NCBI GenBank assembly: GCA_002869585.1
Contig: PKUO01000045.1
Location: 1-64,000 of the forward strand
Length of the DNA: 64,000 bases
Direction: 5' to 3'
DNA from: Sedimenticola sp.
Lineage (GTDB): Bacteria; Pseudomonadota; Gammaproteobacteria; Chromatiales; Chromatiaceae
This document shows positions 8,721-17,725 of the stretch, piece by piece. The notes beneath the pieces are model-generated. The model was not told the origin of the DNA and searched no databases. It saw only the letters and a program-made list of their open reading frames with translations. Both the position numbers and the translations under genes were made by a program. Numbering within the stretch: position 1 is the first letter of the stretch; every line of letters begins with the position of its first letter.

Positions 8721-9392
8721 ATGGAAGCGGATTTTTGGCATCAGCGTTGGAAAAACAACGAAATCGGATTTCATCAGAAAGAGATAAATTCTCATCTGCA
8801 ATCTTTCTGGCCTGAAATCCATGTCAAACCCAATGGCAGTGTATTTGTCCCGCTGTGTGGAAAAAGCCGGGATATGCTCTGGTTACGGGGTCAGGGCTAT
8901 CATGTCATCGGGGTGGAGATCAGCCCCTTGGCGGTGGAATCCTTCTTTGCTGAAAATGATCTGCAGCCCGAGATCCGGAAATTTGGTAGTTTCGAATACT
9001 GGGAGTGCGATGGCCTCTCCATTCTGCGCGGAGATTTCTTTGATCTCCAGCCTGCCGATCTGGCTGGGGTGGATGCGGTGTTCGACCGGGCCTCCCTGAT
9101 CGCTCTGCCACCGGAGATGCGCAGGCGTTATGCCCTGCATCTACATGCGCTGCTGCCGGAATCGGTAGAGATTCTGCTGGTTACCTTGCAGTATCCCCAG
9201 GATCAGATGCAGGGGCCGCCATTTGCGGTTGAGAGCCAGGAAGTGCATGATTTATATGCAAAATACTACCACATAGATTGCCTGTTCAGCCTCGATGTGT
9301 TGGCCGAGAACCACAAGTTCCGCGAGCGAGGCATTTCACACATGGATGAAAAGGTATTCCTGTTAAGAAACCATCAGAAGTTAAGCACTTAA
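8721..9392 (+). CDS. tpm: Thiopurine S-methyltransferase
   Basis: 223 residues, matching bacterial TPMT throughout: MEADFWHQRWKNNEIGFHQ at the start, then VFVPLCGKSRDMLWL (SAM site), GYHVIGVEISPLAVESFF, and DAVFDRASLIALPPEMR. Bacterial Tpm proteins methylate selenium, tellurium and thiopurine substrates with SAM; its place near arsM may be a loose metalloid-detoxification neighbourhood. Complete, alone on its strand, with panE divergent upstream. Confidence 0.95.
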   Translation: MEADFWHQRWKNNEIGFHQKEINSHLQSFWPEIHVKPNGSVFVPLCGKSRDMLWLRGQGYHVIGVEISPLAVESFFAENDLQPEIRKFGSFEYWECDGLSILRGDFFDLQPADLAGVDAVFDRASLIALPPEMRRRYALHLHALLPESVEILLVTLQYPQDQMQGPPFAVESQEVHDLYAKYYHIDCLFSLDVLAENHKFRERGISHMDEKVFLLRNHQKLST

Positions 9393-9446
9393 GTATTTTT
9401 CCAGCCTGACGCTATTATTCAATGACAGCCAGCTTGCGGGATACCG

Positions 9447-9959
9447 ATGGACAACCTTGAACGACTTTTAGAGACAATTGATGCCTGTGCCGATCGTCTC
9501 GATCAATTGAACGCGAAATTCCCAAACCTGACCCGCGATGACCTGCGTGAAAGTGTTGAGTACTGGCGTAAGAACCGACCGGTGGGAAGTATCGAGATAA
9601 TAGCACCTCAACCAAGGGCGAGATCTGAGGTGGAACTGGTGGCACGGGTGCCCGAGTCGGAGGCGGAAGATAACCGCGACAGGATCTGCCGTATTGCCAT
9701 TGAACTACTGCAAAGCAACGGTCTGGAAGATACCCTAGATATTCTGGACAGCGAGTACAAGGTCGAGCTTACTATCAAAAACCTGATTGTGCTGGTTGGG
9801 AAGCAGGTCTATGTCAAGGCGCTGCGCCGGGATGCGCTGTTGCTAAAGGAAAACGCAATCTCCTTCGATCAGATCGCCGATTTATGGAATGATCTGGATC
9901 GCCCGGCATTTGGTGGCGCGAGTTGGACATCGCGCAGTGTTTCGACGCTGTTGCAGTAG
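9447..9959 (+). CDS. Hypothetical protein with coiled N-terminus and recombinase-like helical tail
   Basis: 170 residues from ATG 9447 (MDNLERLLETIDACADRLDQL). The N-terminal ~50 residues are predicted helical and coiled-coil-like, followed by an Arg/Glu-rich linker. Residues ~130-170 (ISFDQIADLWNDLDRPAFGG, then SWTSRSVSTLL) resemble the small helical motif at the end of large serine recombinases, in which a helix-turn-helix is followed by a Trp and a second helix. There is no catalytic domain, so it is not a recombinase. It is soluble and has no known partner; it stands alone between tpm and an HDOD gene. Function unknown. Confidence 0.65.
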   Translation: MDNLERLLETIDACADRLDQLNAKFPNLTRDDLRESVEYWRKNRPVGSIEIIAPQPRARSEVELVARVPESEAEDNRDRICRIAIELLQSNGLEDTLDILDSEYKVELTIKNLIVLVGKQVYVKALRRDALLLKENAISFDQIADLWNDLDRPAFGGASWTSRSVSTLLQ

Positions 9960-10105
9960 GTTGGCTGGGTATACATCATCCCGGTTTTCTTGCGGATTTG
10001 TCAGTCATTGATGGGAATGAGATTTCAGACACCGACCGGCATTGAACGGATCGCTATAGTACACTTCCTGTTCCACTAATTATTTGAGCACATCATCGCT
10101 GTTAA

Positions 10106-10966
10106 ATGGCTACCGATACTGAGCAGACCTTCGATGTTAAAGCCTTCGCGTTGGAATTGCGCGAAGACATCGAAAAAAACCGGATAAAACTGCCGACCCT
10201 GCCTGCCATCTCCCTGGAGGCGCTGCTGGTAGTGAACGATGCCGGAAGTTCAATGGCGGATGTGGCCAGAATCATCAGCAAGGATACCTCGATGGCCGCC
10301 CGCCTGGTCAGGTATGCAAACAGCCCGCTCTACAGTGGCATCAACAAGGTTACCTCGGTAAAGACCGCCATTACCCGGATCGGTTTTGATGCGGTCAAGC
10401 ATGCCATCCTGAGTCTTGCCATGAAGGATGTGTTCACCTCCGCCTACAAGCCTATCCAGGAACGCATGGAGAGTCTCTGGGCGCATAGCGTCAAGGTGGC
10501 GTCCATTGCCACCATGCTCGCTACCAGGTTTACCCATCTGAACAAGGATGAGGCGATGCTCGCCGGTCTGATCCACGACGTTGGCGCCATTCCTATTTTG
10601 ATTAAGGCCAAGGATTACCCGGCACTGACGGATAATGAGAAAAACCTGGATAAGGTAATCCACGCCTTGCACATGTTGATCGGCAAACTTCTGCTGCAAC
10701 ACTGGAACTTTGACAAGACGCTGATTGCCGTTGCCGCAACACACGACAAGCTGGATCGCAAGCCTGCCAGCGACAAGGTCGACTATGTTGACATCATTCA
10801 GGTAGCCAACATCCTCAGCTATGAAGGGAGCGGGCATCAATATAGTGATATCGATTATTACCGGCTGCCAGCCTTCAAGAGGGTGGGGCGGGAAGTTGTC
10901 GACAGCATATTGTCAAACGCCGAGGCAAAGCAGACCGAAATGCAGATCAGCAGTTCGCTGTACTAG
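10106..10966 (+). CDS. HDOD domain signalling protein
   Basis: 286 residues. The HDOD domain spans ~25-225: LPTLPAISLEALLVVND, then ARIISKDTSMAARLVRYANS, and AGLIHDVGAIPIL in place of the canonical metal-binding HD phosphohydrolase motif. HDOD proteins are regulatory relatives of HD phosphodiesterases and usually lack catalysis. No second domain follows. It could act in c-di-GMP or stress signalling, but no neighbour supports a specific role. The 347 bases downstream (10967-11313) hold no credible gene; a CACGGT/ACCGTG inverted repeat (11110-11138) and the ribosome site of the next gene are all I see there. Confidence 0.88.
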   Translation: MATDTEQTFDVKAFALELREDIEKNRIKLPTLPAISLEALLVVNDAGSSMADVARIISKDTSMAARLVRYANSPLYSGINKVTSVKTAITRIGFDAVKHAILSLAMKDVFTSAYKPIQERMESLWAHSVKVASIATMLATRFTHLNKDEAMLAGLIHDVGAIPILIKAKDYPALTDNEKNLDKVIHALHMLIGKLLLQHWNFDKTLIAVAATHDKLDRKPASDKVDYVDIIQVANILSYEGSGHQYSDIDYYRLPAFKRVGREVVDSILSNAEAKQTEMQISSSLY

Positions 10967-11313
10967 TCCCCAAATTTCCTTTTTTACAATCATCTATCGG
11001 TACCTCCAGTAGCATCACTGAGCCAAAGTGGTCAGCAAGCATATTTGTGGTTGCTATATCCGGCTGCCGGTTCTACGCTTGGTGGAGAGATGTTTTCCAT
11101 CACATATTTCACGGTGTAAAAACCAAAGGGAAACCGTGTTCAGCGCCATTCGATCCATGATCGATATTTCTACACCGATATCACGTTTGCAGCCAGCCTT
11201 TAAGGTCTGTCCGGGTGGAATAGATAGGGAGCGGGCTGCCGGTCGGCGATCTTCGGTGCTGAACCTTACCTGTCAGTGAAAACGCGGTACTCAACCCGCA
11301 GGAGGAAATCTTA

Positions 11314-12390
11314 ATGTTCATTAAAAAAGGGAAATTATTGACGGGCATAATGCTCGGAACAGGCTTGATCTTGACAACCCTGCAGACCAACGCCGAGACC
11401 CTGCGTCTGCTCACCTGGGGTGGATATGCACCGGAAAAGGTGGTCGAGATGTTCAAGGCAGAGACCGGCATCAAGGTCGAGGTCACAAATTCCAATAACG
11501 AAGAGATGATCTCCAAGCTGCGCGCCACGGGCGGAGCAGGTTTTGATTTGGCCCAGCCATCCCAGGACCGTATCGCAGGTGCACAATCGGAATATGAAAT
11601 CTACAAGCCGATCGATCTCTCGAAGGTTGACGCCAGCAAGTTCATTACCTCGATGCTGGAAGGGACCAAAAAGAACACCACCGTGGATGGCAAGGTCTAT
11701 GGTGTTCCACACGTCTGGGGCACCAGTGCGTTGACTGTGAACACTAAGGTGGCCCCGGATGTTAAAGACTACCTGGATCTGTGTAATCCCAAGTACGCGG
11801 GCAAGGTCTCCTATCGGATGAAACGCCCCACCCTGATCGCATTTGCCTTTGCCATGGGGCTGGATCCCTTTGCCGCCTATGGCGATACCACCAGCTACAA
11901 GATGATCATGGACAAGGTTGAAGCCAAGCTGATTGAGTGTAAACCGAACGTCAAGGCTTACTGGAGCGGCGGCGATGCCCTGATCAACCTGATCCGCTCG
12001 GACGAAGTGGTCGCGGCCATGGCCTGGGACGGCTCCGGCTGGAAGGTGAACGCCGAAAAACCGGAGGTAAAGACCATCGCGCCAACCTCAGGCGCCTTGG
12101 GCTGGATCGACACCTTTGCGTTGCCGAAAAAGACCAAAGCCGAAAATGCGGCCTATCAGTGGATCAATTTTGTGATGCGTCCTGAAATAGCCGCAATGAT
12201 TACAGAAGCTGCCGGTAACTTCACGGCGGCCAAGGATGGTGACAAGTTTGTCGAGGAATCCAAACGCATGCGTTTTCAGGAGACCTTTCCTGCAGCCGCC
12301 ATTGACAATATCAAATGGTATCCACCGGTTCCAGCCGGTCTGGAAGACATGGAAGGCAAGGTTCTGGACCGTGTTCAGGCTGCCAAATAG
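11314..12390 (+). CDS. ABC transporter substrate-binding protein, PotD-like
   Basis: 358 residues with a Sec signal peptide (KKGKLLTGIMLGTGLILTT..., cleavage near NAE). The mature protein starts TLRLLTWGGYAPEKVVEMF, the hallmark of the spermidine/putrescine-binding group (PBP type 2). It has 28-residue-scale similarity in the hinge (VYGVPHVWGTSALTVNT) and PTSGALGWIDTFALPKK. Strong AGGAGG ribosome site 7 bases before the ATG at 11314. It is the first gene of an SBP-ATPase-permease-permease unit. A terminator-like hairpin separates it from the ATPase gene, which would give excess binding protein. The ligand could be a polyamine or another cationic amine. Confidence 0.9.
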   Translation: MFIKKGKLLTGIMLGTGLILTTLQTNAETLRLLTWGGYAPEKVVEMFKAETGIKVEVTNSNNEEMISKLRATGGAGFDLAQPSQDRIAGAQSEYEIYKPIDLSKVDASKFITSMLEGTKKNTTVDGKVYGVPHVWGTSALTVNTKVAPDVKDYLDLCNPKYAGKVSYRMKRPTLIAFAFAMGLDPFAAYGDTTSYKMIMDKVEAKLIECKPNVKAYWSGGDALINLIRSDEVVAAMAWDGSGWKVNAEKPEVKTIAPTSGALGWIDTFALPKKTKAENAAYQWINFVMRPEIAAMITEAAGNFTAAKDGDKFVEESKRMRFQETFPAAAIDNIKWYPPVPAGLEDMEGKVLDRVQAAK

Positions 12391-12407
12391 GCAGGTTTAA
12401 ACCAGGC

Positions 12408-12449
12408 AGGAGCGGCGTATTGGCGACGGCCATGCGCCTCTCCTTTTTC
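12408..12449 (+). terminator. Hairpin with T-run between SBP and ATPase genes (partial terminator)
   Basis: Arms AGGAG-c-GGCG and CGCC-t-CTCCT with a long loop, followed by TTTTT, 18 bases after the SBP stop. Located within the transport operon, it probably attenuates transcription so that binding protein is made in excess. Confidence 0.55.
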
Positions 12450-12474
12450 TGTTAGTTATAGGACAAGTATTCAG

Positions 12475-13617
12475 ATGACGGAACAAGGTCCGGGTGGCGG
12501 ACATGCACCAAGCTATGACCTGGAGTGCCGTAACCTGGTGTGTCGCTTTGGCGATTTTGTCGCGGTAAACGATGTCTCTTTTGGTGTGCCGGAAGGGGAT
12601 TTCTTTTCCATCCTCGGCCCTTCAGGCTGTGGTAAGACCACTATATTGCGAATGATGGCGGGATTTCTCCAGCCGACCTCGGGTGATTTTCTGATCAAGG
12701 GCAAATCGGTTATCGACATGCCGCCCAACCGGCGCCCAATCAATATGGTGTTTCAGCACCTGGCGCTTTTCCCGATGATGACGGTGGCGGAAAATATCGC
12801 TTATGGACTGTTGCGCCAGGGAATCAACAGGATCGATGCGCGTAAAAAGGTCGAGGATGCGCTGGAGCGAATCGGATTGCCGGGTTCAGGCGAAAAAAAG
12901 ATCAAACAGCTTTCAGGGGGGCAGCAGCAACGCGTCGCTATCGCCCGCTGTCTGGTGTTGGAACCTGCCGCGCTGTTGCTGGACGAACCGCTAGGCGCGC
13001 TCGATCTGAAATTGCGTGAACATATGAAGGTCGAGTTGAAGAAGATGCAGGATCAGTTTGGCACCACCTTCGTTTATATCACTCACGACCAGTCCGAGGC
13101 GCTGGTGATGTCAGACCATGTGGCGGTGATGAACCAGGGCCGGTTCGAGCAGATCGGCACCCCGCAGGATCTCTATTACCAACCGGCTACCGCGTTTGTT
13201 GCCGGGTTTGTCGGTGACACCAACCGCTGGCAAGGACGTGTGGAAAGCGTGGATAGAGATACAGTCAAGGTAATCACTCAGGATGGTGTGCAGCTATTGG
13301 CGACTGCCGCGGGTGGCGAAGCCCTGTCACAAGGCAGTCAGGTGGAGATTTTCGTGCGTCCGGAAGCGGTGGTGATCACGCTTGAGTCAGAGCGAATAAC
13401 CAGCCAGGATAACCGTATCACCGGAGAGTTGATCAGCGTGCTGTTCAATGGCGCCAATTCCCGTGCCCTGATCCGTGACCGTCACACCGGGGGTGAACTG
13501 GATGTCGCCCTGCCGCAGACCGGCGAGTTCTCCCATCTGCAGCGGGGCCAGGAGGTGCATCTTGGCTGGAGTCTCGCACATGCCAAGGCCTTCATACAGA
13601 AGGAGTCGGGTGGATGA
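12475..13617 (+). CDS. ABC transporter ATP-binding protein, PotA-like
   Basis: 380 residues. Walker A GPSGCGKTT (residues 48-56), signature LSGGQQQRVAIAR, Walker B LLLDEPLGALD and the H-loop THDQSEA are all intact. The C-terminal ~130 residues are a TOBE domain of the polyamine/Fe/molybdate group. The stop overlaps the next start (ATGA), indicating translational coupling with the first permease. Powers uptake of the ligand bound by the preceding PotD-like protein. Confidence 0.93.
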   Translation: MTEQGPGGGHAPSYDLECRNLVCRFGDFVAVNDVSFGVPEGDFFSILGPSGCGKTTILRMMAGFLQPTSGDFLIKGKSVIDMPPNRRPINMVFQHLALFPMMTVAENIAYGLLRQGINRIDARKKVEDALERIGLPGSGEKKIKQLSGGQQQRVAIARCLVLEPAALLLDEPLGALDLKLREHMKVELKKMQDQFGTTFVYITHDQSEALVMSDHVAVMNQGRFEQIGTPQDLYYQPATAFVAGFVGDTNRWQGRVESVDRDTVKVITQDGVQLLATAAGGEALSQGSQVEIFVRPEAVVITLESERITSQDNRITGELISVLFNGANSRALIRDRHTGGELDVALPQTGEFSHLQRGQEVHLGWSLAHAKAFIQKESGG

Positions 13618-14483
13618 GTCTCAGCCTCCGGTCGGCCGTACGATTGAACCTGATCCTGTTGTTGATCCCGGTTTTTCTCTGGTTGCTGCTGCTGATCATC
13701 CTGCCGCATATCGATATGTTGCTCGTCTCCACCCAGGTGAAAGTGAGGCCGCGTGTCTATGAGTTCAGTTTTGCCAATTATGGTGAGTTTTTTTCTGAAC
13801 CCCTCTATTGGCGCACCTTCGCCCGCACCGCGATTATGTCCATCGCCGCTACTTTGCTGACGCTCGTAATAGCCTTTCCTGTGGCCTATTACATCGCCAA
13901 GATGTTGCGTGGGCGCATGAAGAGCTTCCTTTTCCTGTTGTGCTTGGTGCCCTTTTGGGTGAGTGAACTGGTACGCACCTTCGGTTGGATGATACTGCTG
14001 CGAGAGAGTGGCGTGTTTTCCAATCTCTTTCAGTGGATTGGGTTTGCCGATGGTCCGGTAGAGATGCTCTACAACGATGCCACCATCATGGTGGGTCTCA
14101 TCTATACCTCGATGCTGTTCATGGTGGTGCCTCTGGTGACGATTCTGGACAGCCTGGACGACAGCCTGGTAGAGGCAGGTTACGACCTGGGTGGCAACGC
14201 CTTTACGGTGTTGCGCACGATCATCATCCCCCATGCGATGCCTGGAATAGTGTCGGGCTGTATCGTGGTCTTCATGCTGACACTGGGCAATTACCTGACG
14301 CCGGTGTTGCTGGGCGGTAAGGACAGTCTCTGGTTCACGGCGCAGATCTATACCCAGTTCATTACCCGTTTTAATTGGGAGTTGGGGGCGGCGTTTGGCT
14401 TCCTGCTACTGTTCCTGTCATCAATGATCGTCTGGATGGGGTTGAAACTCAGCCGCCAGACCCTCACCGAAACCATGGGGTAG
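13614..14483 (+). CDS. ABC transporter permease, PotB-like
   Basis: 289 residues with about six membrane segments. The EAA loop characteristic of BPD permeases reads LVEAGYDLGGNAFTVLRTI (cytoplasmic face, contacts the ATPase). Starts within the ATPase stop codon (ATGA overlap). Pairs with the PotC-like permease that follows after 14 bases. Confidence 0.92.
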   Translation: MSLSLRSAVRLNLILLLIPVFLWLLLLIILPHIDMLLVSTQVKVRPRVYEFSFANYGEFFSEPLYWRTFARTAIMSIAATLLTLVIAFPVAYYIAKMLRGRMKSFLFLLCLVPFWVSELVRTFGWMILLRESGVFSNLFQWIGFADGPVEMLYNDATIMVGLIYTSMLFMVVPLVTILDSLDDSLVEAGYDLGGNAFTVLRTIIIPHAMPGIVSGCIVVFMLTLGNYLTPVLLGGKDSLWFTAQIYTQFITRFNWELGAAFGFLLLFLSSMIVWMGLKLSRQTLTETMG

Positions 14484-14497
14484 GGCGGTAGAACTTC

Positions 14498-15352
14498 ATG
14501 ATTCCCTCTATCCCGCAACCGAAAAGCTTTCACGCCCTGTATGGCGCCTATGTAACCCTGTTCTTTATCTATCTGGTGCTGCCGCTGGTCGTGGTGGCGG
14601 TGTTCGCCTTTAACGATTCGATGTTTCCTTCTTTGCCGTGGAACGGCTTTACCCTGGACTGGTTTTTCAATCCGGATGAGCCGCGCCTGGGGTTGTTTCA
14701 TGATGGGCGTCTGTTACGAAGTATCTGGACCTCATTTTATATCGCCTGCTGGGTGACCCTGCTGTCGATCGCGGTGGGCATCAGCAACGCCTTTCTGTTC
14801 GAAAGGCATGACTTCCCATTCAAAAACATGCTGTACATGTTGATGCTGCTACCGCTGGTCATCCCTGGCGTCATCCTCGGCATTTCAATCCTGGTCTTCT
14901 CCAGCACCATAGCCAACTGGTTGGAAAACACCTTTGGCATTGAGGCAACCTTGCTGCGACCGAGCACCTTTCTGGTGATTCTGGGGCAGTTCTCCTTCAT
15001 TGCAACCATCTGTACCCTGGTGATCTCCGCGCGGTTGCGCAAGTTTGACACGGCCCTGGAAGAGGCGGCCCAAAGCCTGGGGGCATCGCAGCTGGTAGCG
15101 GTGTGGACGGTGACCATTCCCTATCTGAAACCAGCGATTGTCGGCGCGGCTATCGTGGCGTTTTTGATGTCATTCGAAAATTTTAATACCACACTGATGC
15201 TGGTCGGCTCCGATCAGCCGCTGACTATCGCCATGTACGGACGCTTGCGTGAGGGTTCGACCCCGGAACTCAATGCCCTCTCGCTGCTGCTGATGCTGCT
15301 TTCCGGCAGCCTTGCGCTGCTCAGCGTGTTCGTGCAGCGAGATAAAACCTGA
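14498..15352 (+). CDS. ABC transporter permease, PotC-like
   Basis: 284 residues, six membrane segments. EAA loop: LEEAAQSLGASQLVAVWTV. The N-terminal FIYLVLPLVVVAVFAFND is typical of PotC. Completes the importer with the PotB-like subunit. The gene downstream, a glycerophosphodiesterase, begins 27 bases later and may be in the same transcript. Confidence 0.92.
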   Translation: MIPSIPQPKSFHALYGAYVTLFFIYLVLPLVVVAVFAFNDSMFPSLPWNGFTLDWFFNPDEPRLGLFHDGRLLRSIWTSFYIACWVTLLSIAVGISNAFLFERHDFPFKNMLYMLMLLPLVIPGVILGISILVFSSTIANWLENTFGIEATLLRPSTFLVILGQFSFIATICTLVISARLRKFDTALEEAAQSLGASQLVAVWTVTIPYLKPAIVGAAIVAFLMSFENFNTTLMLVGSDQPLTIAMYGRLREGSTPELNALSLLLMLLSGSLALLSVFVQRDKT

Positions 15353-15379
15353 TCCGTAACTTTGTCCGGAGTGTTTGTT

Positions 15380-16129
15380 ATGAACCAGACTCACCCCGCC
15401 TATATGCCCAGGATTATTGGTCATCGCGGTGCTTGCGGCAGTGCGCCTGAGAATACCCTGGTATCGATACGGCGCGCCGCAGAGATGGGCGCCAAGGCGG
15501 TGGAGGTGGATGCCACGGTGAGCAGCGACGGCATCGCCCTGCTGGTGCACGACACCAATCTGGATCGTTGTTCCAATGGTCAGGGGCCGGTGGTGCTGAG
15601 AACCGCTGCGGAGATCGGAGCGCTGGACGCCGGCAGCTGGTTTGCCTCTGAATTCAAAGGGGAGTCGATTCCCCGATTGGAGCAGGCCCTGGCGCTAGTG
15701 GTCTCCCTGGGTATAAAGCTTAACCTGGAGATCAAGCCGACGCTGGGATGGGAAGAGGTCACGGTGCATTCTGTCGCTGAGACGCTACAACAGGCCATGC
15801 CTCCGGGAATGCCGATTTTGGTATCCTCCATGAATCTTTTGGCGCTTGAGTTGTTTCATGCCCTGATGCCGGATATGTCGTTGGGGTTGATTACCACGGC
15901 GGCGCCCAAAAACTGGCTGCAACGTCTGCAACGCTATCACTGCCAGGCACTGCATTGTCATCACGCCTTTGCCAGCCATGAACTGGTCGATGATATACAC
16001 GCCCATGATTATCGGATTCATGTCTACACCGTCAACGATGAGGGTCGTGCGCGAGAGTTGTTCGCCATGGGTGTGGATGCCATCTTCACCGATTATCCGG
16101 ATAGAATGTTATCTCTCGAGGAGGCCTGA
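15380..16129 (+). CDS. Glycerophosphodiester phosphodiesterase (UgpQ-like)
   Basis: 249 residues from ATG 15380 with GGAG at -11; a TTG six codons upstream is less likely. The GDPD active site is clear: RIIGHRGACGSAPENTL (His/Arg/Glu), VEVDATVSSDGIALLVHD (Glu-Asp metal ligands, general-acid His) and LNLEIKP. No signal peptide, so a cytoplasmic enzyme releasing sn-glycerol-3-phosphate from glycerophosphodiesters. Its position directly after the ABC importer suggests cotranscription, but a PotD-like protein is not the UgpB type expected for glycerophosphodiester uptake. Confidence 0.9.
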   Translation: MNQTHPAYMPRIIGHRGACGSAPENTLVSIRRAAEMGAKAVEVDATVSSDGIALLVHDTNLDRCSNGQGPVVLRTAAEIGALDAGSWFASEFKGESIPRLEQALALVVSLGIKLNLEIKPTLGWEEVTVHSVAETLQQAMPPGMPILVSSMNLLALELFHALMPDMSLGLITTAAPKNWLQRLQRYHCQALHCHHAFASHELVDDIHAHDYRIHVYTVNDEGRARELFAMGVDAIFTDYPDRMLSLEEA

Positions 16130-16211
16130 AACTGGGGGGTACAACGGATATCGGGATTAACCAGGCTGTATATCCCGGCTTCGCATAGGTGCTGTTCAGA
16201 GATCTTCAATC

Positions 16212-16287
<76 letters not shown>

Positions 16288-16349
16288 AGCGAGAGAAGAG
16301 CCGGTATTTTATGGTTTGAAAACAGCTTGTCAAGCGTGCAGGCGTCTTT

Positions 16350-17123
16350 TTACAGGATGCCGAAGTTGGATAGCAGTAGTTTCAGGCTGATTATGAGACT
16401 GACAGATACAATCATCGGTCGGACCAGTTTTGATCCCCGCATGAAGACCAGATGAGCGCCAACTCGCGCGCCAATGAACTGACCCACCGCCATGGTCAGT
16501 CCCAGTTGCCAGATGACATGACCGCCGATGATGAAAAACAGCAGAGAGGCGAGATTGCTGGTGAGATTGAGTATCTTGGTATGCGCGGTGGCGCGGGTCA
16601 GGTTGAAGCCGAGCAGGAGTACAAAACCCACGGCAAAGAATGAGCCGGCGCCCGGACCAAAAAAGCCATCATAAAAGCCGATTGAGAAACCCACTGTAAG
16701 CGCAAACAGGTTATGGCTGATACGCTGCCGGGTCTCATCGGCGCCGATATTCGGCGAAAGCCAGAAGTAGACGCCCACCAGGATCAGCAAGACCGGGATC
16801 AGGGATGATAGATACTCCAGAGATATGCTCTGGACCAGCAGGGTGCCGCTCATTGAACCGATGAAAGTGCATAACACCATGAACCAGACCTGGCGCAGGT
16901 TGATCAATCCCTTGCGGATAAAAAACAGGCTCGAGGAGAAGGTACCGAATTAACCTTGAAGCTTGTTGGTTGCCAGGGCCTGGGTTGGACTTATGCCGGT
17001 TGCCAGAAGCATGGGAAGTGCAATCAAGCCGCCGCCACCGGCAATTGCATCTATCGCGCCGGCGATCAGTCCGGTGGCAAACAGCAACGCCAGCAGTTCG
17101 ATGGAAAAGGATAGTTCCGGCAT
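16350..17123 (-). pseudogene. TSUP (TauE/SafE) family permease interrupted by an in-frame TAA
   Basis: The two halves are in the same frame and together make one ~257-residue TSUP protein. The N-terminal half contains the family's glycine-rich IDAIAGGGGLIALPML and ends ALATNKLQG. It is followed by TAA (16950-16952) and then FGTFSSSLFFIRKGLI, exactly where intact homologues continue, usually with Ser after LQG or LQS. TCA to TAA is a single change. The rest, including GAGSFFAVGFV and GARVGAHLVF, is intact. TSUP proteins export sulfite, sulfoacetate or other organosulfur anions. It may be a recent pseudogene, a sequence error, or a readthrough case. Confidence 0.8.
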
Positions 17124-17220
17124 GTCAGGGGAGGTCGTTGATCCTGGGTCGCAGAGATGCAATTATGGCCTGCATGATACGCGAAGCATCCAGCCGGGCA
17201 TATAACTTACGGGACCGAAT

Positions 17221-17703
17221 ATGAAAATCAAAATACTGACCACAGGCGGCACTATTGATAAAATTTATTTTGATCAGAAGAGCCAGTTTGAGGTCGGTGA
17301 CCCGCAGATTGAACAGCTGTTGTCTGAAGCGAATATCACCTTCGACTTCGAAGTCAGGCAATTGATGCGAAAAGACAGTCTTGAAATCACGGAGGCCGAC
17401 AGGCAACTGATCAAGCAGGCAGTAGCGGCTGAGCAGGCGGATAAGATCCTGATCACCCATGGTACCGATACCATGGTGGAGACCGCCCGTTCACTGGGAA
17501 ATATCAGCGATAAGACAGTGGTATTTGTCGGCTCGATGCAGCCCGCCCGGTTGCGGGTTAGCGATGCCTTTTTCAATGTGGGATATGCGGTTGCCGCCCT
17601 GCAGTTGTTGCCTGCGGGTGTCTATGTGGCGATGAACGGCAGGATTTTTGATCCGCTCAAAACCCATAAGAATGTTGCATTGAACCGCTTCGAACCTGAT
17701 TGA
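17221..17703 (+). CDS. Single-domain asparaginase-like protein
   Basis: 160 residues. All visible motifs are of the asparaginase N-terminal domain: LTTGGTIDK with the first catalytic Thr, ITHGTDTMVETA with the second Thr/Asp/Lys region, and VFVGSMQPARL. Normal L-asparaginases are ~330 residues with a second domain; here the frame ends naturally after NRFEPD and the next gene is convergent, so this is a short family member rather than a frameshift remnant. Asparagine or another amide is the likely substrate; activity without the C-terminal domain is uncertain. Confidence 0.8.
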   Translation: MKIKILTTGGTIDKIYFDQKSQFEVGDPQIEQLLSEANITFDFEVRQLMRKDSLEITEADRQLIKQAVAAEQADKILITHGTDTMVETARSLGNISDKTVVFVGSMQPARLRVSDAFFNVGYAVAALQLLPAGVYVAMNGRIFDPLKTHKNVALNRFEPD

Positions 17704-17725
17704 AACACTCAATCGGCTGTTCGGA

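Noticed and set aside
11028-11279. Small open frame before the binding-protein gene
   Set aside because: No ribosome site, unusual composition, and lies in the probable leader of the transport operon.
11314-15352. Naming the importer as spermidine or putrescine specific
   Set aside because: Binding-site residues cannot be judged reliably by eye and the same family carries other ligands.
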